Positions 7,323-14,426 of a stretch of DNA of 14,621 bases are shown piece by piece. A program made the position numbers and the translations under genes. Position 1 is the stretch's first letter; the number at the start of each line of letters is the position of its first letter. Origin of the DNA: Candidatus Falkowbacteria bacterium CG1_02_41_21 (GTDB lineage: Bacteria; Patescibacteriota; Patescibacteriia; Patescibacteriales; UBA12465). The notes under the pieces are model-generated. The model saw nothing but the letters and a program-made list of their open reading frames with translations, was not told the origin of the DNA and searched no databases. The DNA lies in the NCBI GenBank assembly GCA_001871235.1, contig MNUV01000012.1, positions 1 to 14,621 on the forward strand, read 5' to 3'.

Positions 7323-7341
7323 AACCTTGTAAACAAATATT

Positions 7342-8040
7342 ATGGCTATGGCCGAGCGAAAACAATTAATTCTGAGAACTATCATTAAAGAATACCTCAA
7401 AACGGCTCAACCGGTGTCTTCCGGGGGCTTGGTGGAGGGGTATAAATTGGATATTTCCCCGGCCACGGTGCGAAATGAAATGATGGAACTGGAGGAAGCC
7501 GGTTACATTTTTCAACCACATACCTCGGCTGGCCGGGTGCCGACGGCTTTAGCCTATGATCTTTACGTGCAAAATGTTTTGGTGGATAAAAAAAGGAAAT
7601 TAAATGAAAAAGAGCAGCGGGTACTAAATGTCGCTTTTAAGAATGATGAAGCTTCCCGACGTCAGGTGGCTAAGATTATCGCGGAAATTTCTGAGGGCGC
7701 GGTCTTTTGGGCTTTTCATAAGAATGATTTATATTATACCGGTATTTCCAATCTTTTTTCTCAGGCCGAGTTTCGTCAATTTAATTTAGTCTGTGATGTC
7801 TCCGGTATCATTGACCGCCTGGAAGAAATTATCGCTGAGGTCTTTGATTCGCTTGACTCCGGTCAACAAGTGTTGATCGGTCCCAAGAATCCTTTTGGTA
7901 ATTTCTTGAGTGCGGTAATTTTGAAATACAAAAAAGATAATCAAACCGGCATCTTTGGAATTTTAGGTCCGATGCGCATGGATTATGAAAAGAATTTAGC
8001 TTTAGTGGAATATTTGGAGAATAATTTAAATAAAATATAA
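7342..8040 (+). CDS. hrcA: Heat-inducible transcription repressor HrcA (short form)
   Basis: The N-terminal winged helix carries the family signatures SPATVRNEM (39-47), LEEAGYI, and QPHTSAGRVPT (58-68). The C-terminus keeps VLIGPKNPFGNF and GILGPMRMDY (206-215), typical of the HrcA effector domain. The protein is 232 residues against roughly 340 in most bacteria; the shortage lies in the central region between these parts, so the inserted dimerisation-like subdomain seems reduced. It represses transcription from CIRCE and in other bacteria is kept active by GroEL, which is not encoded here. ATG at 7342 is the first start; a second in-frame ATG at 7348 is possible. grpE follows after 13 bases. 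Confidence 0.96.
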   Translation: MAMAERKQLILRTIIKEYLKTAQPVSSGGLVEGYKLDISPATVRNEMMELEEAGYIFQPHTSAGRVPTALAYDLYVQNVLVDKKRKLNEKEQRVLNVAFKNDEASRRQVAKIIAEISEGAVFWAFHKNDLYYTGISNLFSQAEFRQFNLVCDVSGIIDRLEEIIAEVFDSLDSGQQVLIGPKNPFGNFLSAVILKYKKDNQTGIFGILGPMRMDYEKNLALVEYLENNLNKI

Positions 8041-8053
8041 ATAAGATATTAAT

Positions 8054-8557
8054 ATGAGCACAGATCAAGATTTAGATTTAAAAGAAGCCAAAGAAGAAGA
8101 AAAAGGAAAAGTAAAAGAAGAAGCCAAAGAAGAAGAAAAAGAGCCGGAAATTATCAATGAGGATTATAAAGAGCAATATTTGCGCGCTTTGGCCGATTAT
8201 CAAAATTTGGTGCGGCAAATGCAAAAAGAAAAAGAAGAATTTTTTCGTTATGCTCTGGCTGATTTTCTCGGGGATATTTTGCCGATTTATGATAATTTAA
8301 AAATATCAGTCGCCAGTTTAACCGAGGAAGAACAGGCCAGTCCTTGGGTTATCGGGGTGAAACACGTTTTAAAACAATTTAAAGATATTTTAGAAGTCCG
8401 CAGGGTGGAAGAGATTAAAACCGTCGGTGAAGCTTTTGACCACACTACTATGGAAGCTTTAGAGGGAGAAGGAGAAGTGGTGGAGAGGGAAGTAAAAGCC
8501 GGCTATAAATTAAATGGTAAAGTAATTTCTCCGGCTAAAGTTATAGTTAAAAAATAA
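8054..8557 (+). CDS. grpE: Nucleotide exchange factor GrpE
   Basis: This 167-residue protein releases ADP from DnaK. Residues 1-35 are a low-complexity Lys/Glu tail, then a long helix with RALADYQN (44-51), the four-helix region around ALADFLGDILPIYDNL, and the beta-wing with GEAFDHTTMEAL (125-136) and GYKLNGKVISPAKVIV (150-165). These motifs are diagnostic for GrpE and the length is normal. It sits between hrcA and hsp20 in the chaperone operon. The N-terminal tail contains a duplicated 22-base segment. Confidence 0.96.
   Translation: MSTDQDLDLKEAKEEEKGKVKEEAKEEEKEPEIINEDYKEQYLRALADYQNLVRQMQKEKEEFFRYALADFLGDILPIYDNLKISVASLTEEEQASPWVIGVKHVLKQFKDILEVRRVEEIKTVGEAFDHTTMEALEGEGEVVEREVKAGYKLNGKVISPAKVIVKK
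8084..8141 (+). repeat. Direct repeat in the 5' end of grpE
   Basis: A 22-base Lys/Glu-coding segment at 8084-8105 recurs exactly at 8120-8141, offset by 36 bases (12 codons), encoding EAKEEEK-type repeats in the disordered tail. The in-frame offset means copy-number change would not break the gene. Confidence 0.8.
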
Positions 8558-8564
8558 TAATAAG

Positions 8565-8607
8565 ATTTTTTATATCCACTTATTTAATGATAAGTTTTAT
8601 AAAAAAT
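8565..8607 (+). promoter_or_regulatory. Long AU-rich hairpin in the hsp20 leader (candidate RNA structure)
   Basis: The 62-base grpE-hsp20 gap folds on itself. The outer arms ATTTTTTATA (8565-8574) and TATAAAAAAT (8598-8607) pair perfectly over 10 bp. A small internal loop follows, then inner arms ACTTAT (8578-8583) and ATAAGT (8590-8595) pair over 6 bp with a 6-base loop. The structure ends 12 bases before the hsp20 ATG. Possible roles are an RNA thermometer, transcript processing, or stabilisation; no Shine-Dalgarno motif is masked because none is present. Confidence 0.5.
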
Positions 8608-8619
8608 TTCGCTTAAAAT

Positions 8620-9054
8620 ATGTCGTTAATTAAATGGACCCCGTTCTTAGCCGATAGTCCGTTTGAAGGAATGGACAAAATGATGTCTGATTTATCATCG
8701 GAGACCGCTAGCCAGATGGGATTTTCTCCGGCGGTTGATATTTATGAAGATAAAAATAACATGATCATTGAAACTCAATTAGCGGGAATTGATCCGGCCA
8801 AAGTGGATATTTCCATCGCCAATGATGTCCTAACTATCAAGGGTGAAGGCGAGAAGAAGAGCGAGGTGGAAGACAAAAACTACTATCGCAAAGAAATTCG
8901 TCGTGGTTCTTTCTTCCGTTCCATTCAATTACCGACTCAGGTCGTCGGCGACAAGGCTTCGGCTATTTCAGCCGATGGAGTTTTGAAAATCTCGGTGCCG
9001 AAAGCTACTTTAGTTAAGCCGAAGACCATTAAGATTCAAACCGGTCAAAAATAA
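8620..9054 (+). CDS. Small heat shock protein, Hsp20/alpha-crystallin family
   Basis: This 144-residue ATP-independent holdase binds unfolding proteins and hands them to DnaK/DnaJ/GrpE. The alpha-crystallin domain spans ~37-128: it opens SPAVDIYEDKNNMIIE, includes LAGIDPAKVDISI, and closes with the hallmark DGVLKISVPK (119-128). A C-terminal IKI tripeptide (137-139) is an IxI-type oligomerisation motif. The N-terminal arm is short (~35 residues). It lies inside the HrcA-controlled operon, so it should be co-induced with its disaggregation partners. Its leader contains a long AU-rich hairpin. Confidence 0.96.
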   Translation: MSLIKWTPFLADSPFEGMDKMMSDLSSETASQMGFSPAVDIYEDKNNMIIETQLAGIDPAKVDISIANDVLTIKGEGEKKSEVEDKNYYRKEIRRGSFFRSIQLPTQVVGDKASAISADGVLKISVPKATLVKPKTIKIQTGQK

Positions 9055-9064
9055 TTAAAATTTT

Positions 9065-9280
9065 ATGATTAAAAATAAAATTTCAGCGGCCAGTCCGCTT
9101 TTACTTATTTTGCTGTTGTCGACTATTATTATTTTGATCATTATGGTGGTCAAGGGCGGGACCTTAGATCAGCTCCAAACCGGGCAAGAGATTAAAGAGA
9201 ATGTTAAGGTTGATTTGCAGAAGGTGGAAACTTCGACGGATAGCTATAATCAAAGTTTGTGGGATGCTTTAAATGAATAA
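9065..9280 (+). CDS. Small single-pass membrane protein of unknown function
   Basis: This 71-residue protein has a short basic N-terminus (MIKNK), one strong hydrophobic helix (~9-29, LLLILLLSTIIILIIMVV), and a polar tail of about 40 residues with helical heptad-like spacing (LDQLQTGQEIKENVKVDLQK). By the positive-inside rule the tail faces outside the membrane. There is no cleavage-site consensus, so it is probably a signal anchor. It starts 10 bases after hsp20 and precedes dnaK by 71 bases, so it should be transcribed with the chaperones. I do not recognise the family. It may have an envelope-stress role or may simply share the operon. Confidence 0.7.
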   Translation: MIKNKISAASPLLLILLLSTIIILIIMVVKGGTLDQLQTGQEIKENVKVDLQKVETSTDSYNQSLWDALNE

Positions 9281-9307
9281 TAAATAATAAAAATAATTAA
9301 TTTATAT

Positions 9308-9335
9308 TTCGGTCGAGATTTTGGTCTGAACCGAA
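9308..9335 (+). other. Hairpin in the dnaK leader
   Basis: TTCGGT (9308-9313) and ACCGAA (9330-9335) form a 6-bp stem, with AGA/TCT able to pair again inside the 16-base loop. It ends 16 bases before the dnaK ATG, in the longest gap inside the operon. It is not followed by a T tract. It may be a leader RNA structure or processing site separating the early genes from dnaK. Confidence 0.35.
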
Positions 9336-9351
9336 TAAAACAATAAATCAT

Positions 9352-11253
9352 ATGGGAAAAATTTTAGGTATTGATTTAGGCACCACCAATTGCGCTATGG
9401 CTATTATGGAAGGCGGGAGCCCTAAAATCATTGAAAACATTGAAGGGAATCGGACTACGCCCTCCATTGTGGCGATTTCTAAGAATAATGAACGTCTGGT
9501 GGGCGCCACGGCCAAACGCCAGGCGGTAATTAATCCGGTGAGCACGGTTTACGCCGTCAAACGTTTAATCGGCCGGAAATTTACCGATGCCGAAGTGACT
9601 CGGGATGTTTCTACTATGCCTTATAAGATTGTAAAGTCGGGTGAAGGCGTGAAAGTGGTGATGAATGACAAGGAATATTCGCCGCAGGAAATTTCAGCGA
9701 TGATTTTATCTAAATTAAAAGCTGACGCCGAAGCTAAAATCGGAGAAACTATTACTGAGGCGATTATCACCGTTCCGGCTTATTTTGATGACTCGCAACG
9801 CCAAGCTACCAAGGATGCCGGTCAAATTGCGGGGTTAGATGTGAAGAGAATTATCAACGAACCAACCGCAGCCGCTTTAGCTTATGGCTTTGACAAGAAG
9901 CAGGGTCAAAAAATTGCGGTCTATGATTTGGGCGGCGGTACTTTTGACGTTTCGGTTCTGGATATTTCGGCCGATACCGTGGAGGTCAAAGCCACTAATG
10001 GCGATACTCATTTAGGCGGCGAAGATTTTGACAAGAGATTGATTGATTGGATTATTGCCGAATTCAAGAAAGATCAAGGCATTGATTTATCGAAAGATAC
10101 TTTAGCTTTGCAACGGATTAAGGAATCGGCGGAAAAGGCGAAGATTGAACTTTCCACTACGATGGAAACAGAAATCAACCAACCTTTTATTACCACCGAT
10201 GCTAACGGCCCGAAACACTTAGTGATGAAAATCAGCCGCTCTAAAATGGAATCATTAATTATGGATTTGGTTGATAAGACCATCGAGCCTTGTCGGAAAG
10301 CACTGGCCGATTCCGGTTTTTCCTTAAACGATATTAATGAGGTGTTAATGGTCGGCGGTATGACTCGGATGCCTTTAGTTTTACAAAAAGTAAAAGAATT
10401 TTTCGGTAAAGAACCGAACTTGAGTGTCAATCCGGATGAAGTCGTGGCTTTGGGCGCGGCCGTTCAAGCCGGCGTGCTCCAAGGCGATGTTAAAGATGTC
10501 TTGCTATTGGATGTGACCCCGCTAACCTTAGGCATTGAAACTCTAGGCGGTGTCGCCACTCCTCTGATTGAACGAAATACCACTATTCCTACGTCTAAAT
10601 CTCAAGTCTTTTCCACGGCGGCTGATAATCAACCGAGTGTGGAAATTCATATTCTGCAGGGAGAACGTCCGATGGCGGGGGACAATAAGACTTTAGGCCG
10701 ATTTATCCTGGACGGACTGCCATCAGCTCCACGCGGTATCCCGCAAGTGGAAGTGAAGTTTGATATTGACGCTAATGGCATTTTGAATGTTTCGGCGACG
10801 GATAAAGCTACCAATAAACAACAAAAGATTACCATTACCGCTTCTTCTGGTTTGTCGAAAGAAGAAATTGAGAAGATGAAAAAAGAAGCGGAACTTCATG
10901 CCGATGAAGATAAAAAGAAAAAAGACAATGTGGAAATTAAGAATCAGGCTGATGCCGTGATCTTTACCACCGAAAAATTATTGAAAGAATCCGGTGAGAA
11001 GATGAAGCCGGAGGACAAGAAAGAGCTGGAAGATAAAACAGCGGCTTTGAAGGCGGTTAAAGACGGAGAGAACTACGAAGAAATGAAAAAAGTGATGGAA
11101 GAATTAAATCAAGTCGCTCAAAGAATCGGCACGGCCATGTATCAAGCGCAAGAAGCCAATAAGCCAAAGGAAGAAGGCGCTCAACCGGAAGGAGAAAAGC
11201 CGGCCGAAGATAATGTGGTGGAAGGTGAAGTGGAACCGGGAGAGAAGAAATAA
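9352..11253 (+). CDS. dnaK: Hsp70 chaperone DnaK
   Basis: This 633-residue ATP-driven chaperone has full-length domains. The nucleotide-binding domain carries phosphate 1 GIDLGTTNC (6-14), phosphate 2 DLGGGTFDV (192-200), and adenosine-loop VGGMTRMP (334-341). The interdomain linker is VLLLDVTP (383-390). The substrate-binding beta domain ([29 protein letters not shown]) is followed by a helical lid and an acidic, Pro/Gly/Glu-rich tail. It keeps the first-quadrant NBD insertion usual in Gram-negative and CPR DnaK. GrpE and DnaJ are encoded in the same operon. The start ATG at 9352 gives the canonical [10 protein letters not shown] opening and lacks a Shine-Dalgarno motif. Confidence 0.99.
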   Translation: MGKILGIDLGTTNCAMAIMEGGSPKIIENIEGNRTTPSIVAISKNNERLVGATAKRQAVINPVSTVYAVKRLIGRKFTDAEVTRDVSTMPYKIVKSGEGVKVVMNDKEYSPQEISAMILSKLKADAEAKIGETITEAIITVPAYFDDSQRQATKDAGQIAGLDVKRIINEPTAAALAYGFDKKQGQKIAVYDLGGGTFDVSVLDISADTVEVKATNGDTHLGGEDFDKRLIDWIIAEFKKDQGIDLSKDTLALQRIKESAEKAKIELSTTMETEINQPFITTDANGPKHLVMKISRSKMESLIMDLVDKTIEPCRKALADSGFSLNDINEVLMVGGMTRMPLVLQKVKEFFGKEPNLSVNPDEVVALGAAVQAGVLQGDVKDVLLLDVTPLTLGIETLGGVATPLIERNTTIPTSKSQVFSTAADNQPSVEIHILQGERPMAGDNKTLGRFILDGLPSAPRGIPQVEVKFDIDANGILNVSATDKATNKQQKITITASSGLSKEEIEKMKKEAELHADEDKKKKDNVEIKNQADAVIFTTEKLLKESGEKMKPEDKKELEDKTAALKAVKDGENYEEMKKVMEELNQVAQRIGTAMYQAQEANKPKEEGAQPEGEKPAEDNVVEGEVEPGEKK

Positions 11254-11268
11254 ATAAAGTTTATAGGT

Positions 11269-11292
11269 TGCCCAAGACATTTGTTTCGGGCG
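11269..11292 (+). other. Hairpin downstream of dnaK
   Basis: GCCC and GGGC arms flank a second short paired segment (AGAC with GTTT, including one G-T pair) and an ATTT loop, in the 59-base gap between dnaK and the metallopeptidase ATG. The following DNA is only moderately T-rich, so it is a weak terminator or a processing hairpin. Its presence argues that the upstream TTG codon at 11268 is not the gene start. Confidence 0.35.
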
Positions 11293-11312
11293 CCTTGTTA
11301 AACTTTAATTAC

Positions 11313-12251
11313 ATGGGAGAAAGAAATTATTATAAAATTGACGGTCGGGTTTTATCGACTCCGAGCCAGGATTTGAGCTCGGAAGAAAAGATAGCCGAAG
11401 AAAAAAACGTTAAGGCTTTTATGGAGAAAATTTTTAATAACGGCCGAGATTCAGTCTTTGGTGAATTAATTAAAAAGGATGAAGAGCGCATCATGATTAA
11501 AGATTTTGATAAATATATTAGAGCCGAAGCGATTAGTTTGGGCGTTGAAGATTTGCGTCAGCCCCTTCCCGGCCGCAGGATTCATTTTGCTTTGCCCGGT
11601 GGCTATCATAAGCAATTTCCGCATTTACGTCAGACGGCAGGCGGAAATTATGAGCCTTTTTCCGATGCGATTTATATTAAAAAGGATAAAGATATGAATC
11701 GTTGGAAAATCGCCCATATTGCCTTACACGAAATGATTCATGCTTATTCCGCCATTCGTTATGATCTGGATGCGGCCGGTGAACTGAATTCGGCTAAATT
11801 AGGCTATAATACTACGGGAATTAAAAGTGGTGCGGAAAAATCATCAGGAGAGCCGGAAACCGAGCTGGAGGTTAGCCAATTATTTCTAGGATTTAATGAG
11901 GCGATTACCGATTTAATGGCCCAAGAAATCTTAGACAAACATCAAGCCGATTTGAGCCAGAATTTAAATATCAGCGCTGAAGAAATCAAAGCCTCGCCTT
12001 TAAAGCGCTATGGCTATTGCGCCGCGGTGGAGTGGTTGATAGCTAAAATAGCCGAGAAAAATAATGAAGATAAATCAGTGGTTTGGAATAAATTTAAATT
12101 AGGGATGCTGACCGGTCAGATTATGCATTTAAGAGAAATCGAAAAGACTTTAGGCGCCGGTGCTTTGCGATTGTTTGCTAATATGGGCAACAGCAAAGAA
12201 GCTAATTTGGCGGTCGGGGCGTTTATGAGTAATTACGATATCAACAATTAA
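11313..12251 (+). CDS. Putative zinc metallopeptidase (HExxH) in the chaperone operon
   Basis: With ATG 11313 as start the protein has 312 residues. TTG at 11268 is a longer alternative, but it falls in a hairpin region, and the ATG context TTTAATTAC resembles other starts here. The helix KIAHIALHEMIHAYSAI contains HEMIH (139-143), the zinc-binding and catalytic motif. GFNEAITDLM supplies E196 about 53 residues later, placed like the third ligand of gluzincins. There is no signal peptide or membrane helix, so it is probably cytoplasmic. I cannot assign a named peptidase family. Its position between dnaK and dnaJ, with dnaJ only three bases after its stop, implies co-translation with chaperones and suggests degrading or processing misfolded proteins. 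That role is inferred; HExxH is necessary but not sufficient evidence of activity. Confidence 0.8.
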   Translation: MGERNYYKIDGRVLSTPSQDLSSEEKIAEEKNVKAFMEKIFNNGRDSVFGELIKKDEERIMIKDFDKYIRAEAISLGVEDLRQPLPGRRIHFALPGGYHKQFPHLRQTAGGNYEPFSDAIYIKKDKDMNRWKIAHIALHEMIHAYSAIRYDLDAAGELNSAKLGYNTTGIKSGAEKSSGEPETELEVSQLFLGFNEAITDLMAQEILDKHQADLSQNLNISAEEIKASPLKRYGYCAAVEWLIAKIAEKNNEDKSVVWNKFKLGMLTGQIMHLREIEKTLGAGALRLFANMGNSKEANLAVGAFMSNYDINN

Positions 12252-12254
12252 TTT

Positions 12255-13319
12255 ATGAATAAAGATTATTATCAAACTCTGGGAGTCAATAAATCAGCGA
12301 CTCCGGAAGAAATTAAAAAAGCTTTTAGGAAATTAGCGCATGAGCATCATCCGGATAAAGGCGGTAATGCCGAGAAGTTTAAAGAAGCTAATGAGGCTTA
12401 CCAGGTTTTAGGTAACGCTGAAAAGAAAAAGCAATATGATCAATTCGGTTCCGGTTTCCAAAATGGCCAGGCCGGTGGTGGCGCTCAGTGGCAGAATTTT
12501 TCCGGTTCCGATTTTGATTTTGGCGACTTGGGCGATTTATTCGGCGGCATGGGTGATATGTTTAGTTTTGGCGGCGGAAGAAGTCAGCGCCAACAAAGGT
12601 CACGAGGCCGGGATTTGGAAATGTTGGTGACTCTGGATTTTATGGAAGCTGTTTTTGGCGCGGAAAAAGAAATCAATTTTCATCGTTTGGGAATATGCTC
12701 TCATTGCCAAGGCAGTGGAGCTGAACCGGGAGCTAAAGTGGAAACTTGTGCGACTTGTAAGGGCCAAGGAAAAATCGCTCAGATTCAAAGAACTATTTTA
12801 GGCAGTATGCGGATGGAATCGATTTGTCCGCATTGTCATGGCGCCGGGAAGCGCTATAGCGAAGTCTGTAAAAACTGTTCGGGTGAAGGAATAAAATCAA
12901 CTGAAGCCAAGTTAAAAGTAAAAATTCCAGCCGGCATTAACACCGGAGAATCAATTCGTTTATCCGGTCAGGGCGACGCGGGGGCCAAGGGCAATCCGGC
13001 GGGTGATTTATTCTTGCGGGTGAAAGTCAGTTCCAGCAAGAAATTTGTCCGGAGCGATTATGATATTCATACCCAGGAGACTATCGGAGTCAAACAGGCT
13101 ATATTGGGAGACAAAATTGAAGTGGAAACCGTGGACGGGAAATTAAACCTAAAGATTCCGGAAGGCACCCAATCCGGCACCACTTTTCGTTTAAAGGATA
13201 AAGGCGTGCCAGTCTTAAATAGCCGGGCGCGCGGTGATCATTTGGTGGAAGTGACGGTCAAGATTCCGAAAGGACTAAGCAAAAAAGAGCAGAAGATAAT
13301 GGATGAAATTAACTTTTAA
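12255..13319 (+). CDS. dnaJ: Hsp40 co-chaperone DnaJ
   Basis: This 354-residue class A J-protein stimulates DnaK ATPase and delivers substrates. The J domain (1-~65) has the essential HPD (32-34) in HEHHPDKGG. A Gly/Phe-rich linker (~65-110) follows, then four CxxCxGxG zinc repeats: C148-C151, C165-C168, C191-C194 and C205-C208. C-terminal beta domains with IPAGINTGESIRLSGQGD end near KKEQKIMDEINF. The J domain spans MNKDYYQTLG onwards, fixing the start. It begins three bases after the metallopeptidase stop (TAATTTATG), and tatD follows with the same spacing. Confidence 0.98.
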   Translation: MNKDYYQTLGVNKSATPEEIKKAFRKLAHEHHPDKGGNAEKFKEANEAYQVLGNAEKKKQYDQFGSGFQNGQAGGGAQWQNFSGSDFDFGDLGDLFGGMGDMFSFGGGRSQRQQRSRGRDLEMLVTLDFMEAVFGAEKEINFHRLGICSHCQGSGAEPGAKVETCATCKGQGKIAQIQRTILGSMRMESICPHCHGAGKRYSEVCKNCSGEGIKSTEAKLKVKIPAGINTGESIRLSGQGDAGAKGNPAGDLFLRVKVSSSKKFVRSDYDIHTQETIGVKQAILGDKIEVETVDGKLNLKIPEGTQSGTTFRLKDKGVPVLNSRARGDHLVEVTVKIPKGLSKKEQKIMDEINF

Positions 13320-13322
13320 TTT

Positions 13323-14171
13323 ATGTATATTGATACTCATTGCCATTTAAATTTTAAAGATTTTAAAGACGATGCCGACGCCATAATCAGAAAATCATTA
13401 GGAGATAATACCCAGATGATTTTGGTTGGCTCGGAACAAAAAACGTCCCGGCGAGCCGTGGAATATGCCAATAAATATCCCGAAGGCGTTTATGCGGCCA
13501 TTGGTTTGCATCCGATTCATTTGGAGGACATCGCGGTCAAAAATGATAGCGCGGAAGGGAAGTATGAGTTTACCAGCCGAGCCGAAAAATTTGATTATGA
13601 TTATTATTATCAATTAGCTAAGGATAATAAAAAAGTGGTGGCCATCGGCGAAATCGGTTTAGATTATTTTCATTTGCCGGTAGACAAGAATATCCCGGAA
13701 GTGAAAGATAAACAGCAAGCTATTTTGAAAGAATTATTATTATTAGCTCACAATCTAAGCCTGCCCGTTATCATCCATTGCCGTGATGCTCATCCAGACC
13801 TATTGCCCATCCTCACCGATTTTTATCAGCAATATAAAAAAGATCAAACTAAAGAATGGGGCGTGGTGCATTGTTTCTCCGGGGATCAAAAATTGGCTGG
13901 GGAGTATCAAAAATTAAATTTGATGATTTCTTTTACCGGCCTCATTACCTTCGCGAAGAATTGGGATGAGCTAATCAAGAATTTTCCTTTGGCCAAAATT
14001 ATGATTGAAACCGACGCTCCTTATATGGCCCCCGTGCCATACAGAGGAAAGAGAAACGAGCCGGCGTATGTAAAATATGTGGCCGAAAGAATTGCTCAAC
14101 TCAAAGGAATAAACGCCAAAGAGGTGGAAGATATGACTTTTGCCAACGCCCAGAGAGTTTTTGGAGTTTAG
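13323..14171 (+). CDS. tatD: TatD family metal-dependent hydrolase (putative DNase)
   Basis: This 282-residue TIM-barrel amidohydrolase-type enzyme carries the metal ligands of TatD DNases: HxH in IDTHCHLN (H6, H8), E110 in IGEIGLDYF, H152 in PVIIHCRDAH, H183 in VVHCFSGD, and D231 in MIETDAPYMAPVPYRGK. Family members cleave DNA (3'-5' exonuclease for E. coli TatD) and have been linked to repair and DNA turnover; some also act on other substrates. The length is slightly above the usual ~260, with an insertion near 70-100 rich in Asp/Tyr. It starts three bases after dnaJ and is the last gene of the heat-shock operon. Confidence 0.95.
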   Translation: MYIDTHCHLNFKDFKDDADAIIRKSLGDNTQMILVGSEQKTSRRAVEYANKYPEGVYAAIGLHPIHLEDIAVKNDSAEGKYEFTSRAEKFDYDYYYQLAKDNKKVVAIGEIGLDYFHLPVDKNIPEVKDKQQAILKELLLLAHNLSLPVIIHCRDAHPDLLPILTDFYQQYKKDQTKEWGVVHCFSGDQKLAGEYQKLNLMISFTGLITFAKNWDELIKNFPLAKIMIETDAPYMAPVPYRGKRNEPAYVKYVAERIAQLKGINAKEVEDMTFANAQRVFGV

Positions 14172-14252
14172 TTATAGTGATTGATCCATCAGAATAATAT
14201 GGTTAAAGGGAGCTTAGATAATTTTGATATTAAAATTAGTAAATTGCCAGTC

Positions 14253-14274
14253 AAAAAAAGCTTATTGTTTTTTT
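14253..14274 (+). terminator. Weak terminator candidate after tatD
   Basis: Seven A bases (14253-14259) and seven T bases (14268-14274) can form an all-A:T stem with an 8-base loop, about 80 bases after the tatD stop. It lacks a GC-rich stem, so intrinsic termination would be weak. No better terminator is visible in this spacer. Confidence 0.2.
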
Positions 14275-14275
14275 A

Positions 14276-14287
14276 ACAAAATTTTGT
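14276..14287. promoter_or_regulatory. 12-bp perfect palindrome
   Basis: ACAAAATTTTGT is its own reverse complement, and GTTAAC lies nearby at 14293-14298. It sits in the 255-base spacer about 100 bases upstream of the pilin -10. The form suits a dimeric regulator site, but this is only inferred and the A/T-rich context makes chance possible. Confidence 0.3.
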
Positions 14288-14374
14288 CTCATGTTAACAA
14301 TATAGGAAAAAGAGAAAGATGGGGGATGAGGCGAAATTTACAAAAGCCTATATTTTTTGCCCCTATTGTTTGCC

Positions 14375-14382
14375 GGGGGGGG
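14375..14382 (+). repeat. G8 tract in the second pilin promoter spacer
   Basis: Eight consecutive G bases end 8 bases before the -10 TATAAT (14391-14396). They therefore fall between the -10 and any -35 element. In known phase-variable promoters, tract length sets the -35/-10 spacing. It is unusual in an A/T-rich spacer. Confidence 0.75.
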
Positions 14383-14407
14383 TAGTATGCTATAATATCA
14401 GTATTAA
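14382..14407 (+). promoter_or_regulatory. Extended -10 promoter of the second pilin gene
   Basis: TGCTATAAT (14388-14396) is a perfect extended -10. The 26-base block matches the block ahead of the first pilin at 23 positions. Possible weak -35 elements are TTGTTT (14366-14371, spacer 19) or TTTGCC (14369-14374, spacer 16), both upstream of the G8 tract. Confidence 0.7.
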
Positions 14408-14426
14408 CTAAACTCTCAATATATTT

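Noticed and set aside
11268..11312. TTG start adding 15 residues to the metallopeptidase
   Set aside because: The segment lies in a GCCC/GGGC hairpin, has no supporting start context, and ATG 11313 sits in a context like the other starts.
14199..14276. 25-residue frame (MVKGSLDNFD...) after tatD
   Set aside because: It ends in the poly-T run with the composition of A/T-rich noncoding DNA; no coupling or family supports it, though a tiny gene cannot be excluded.
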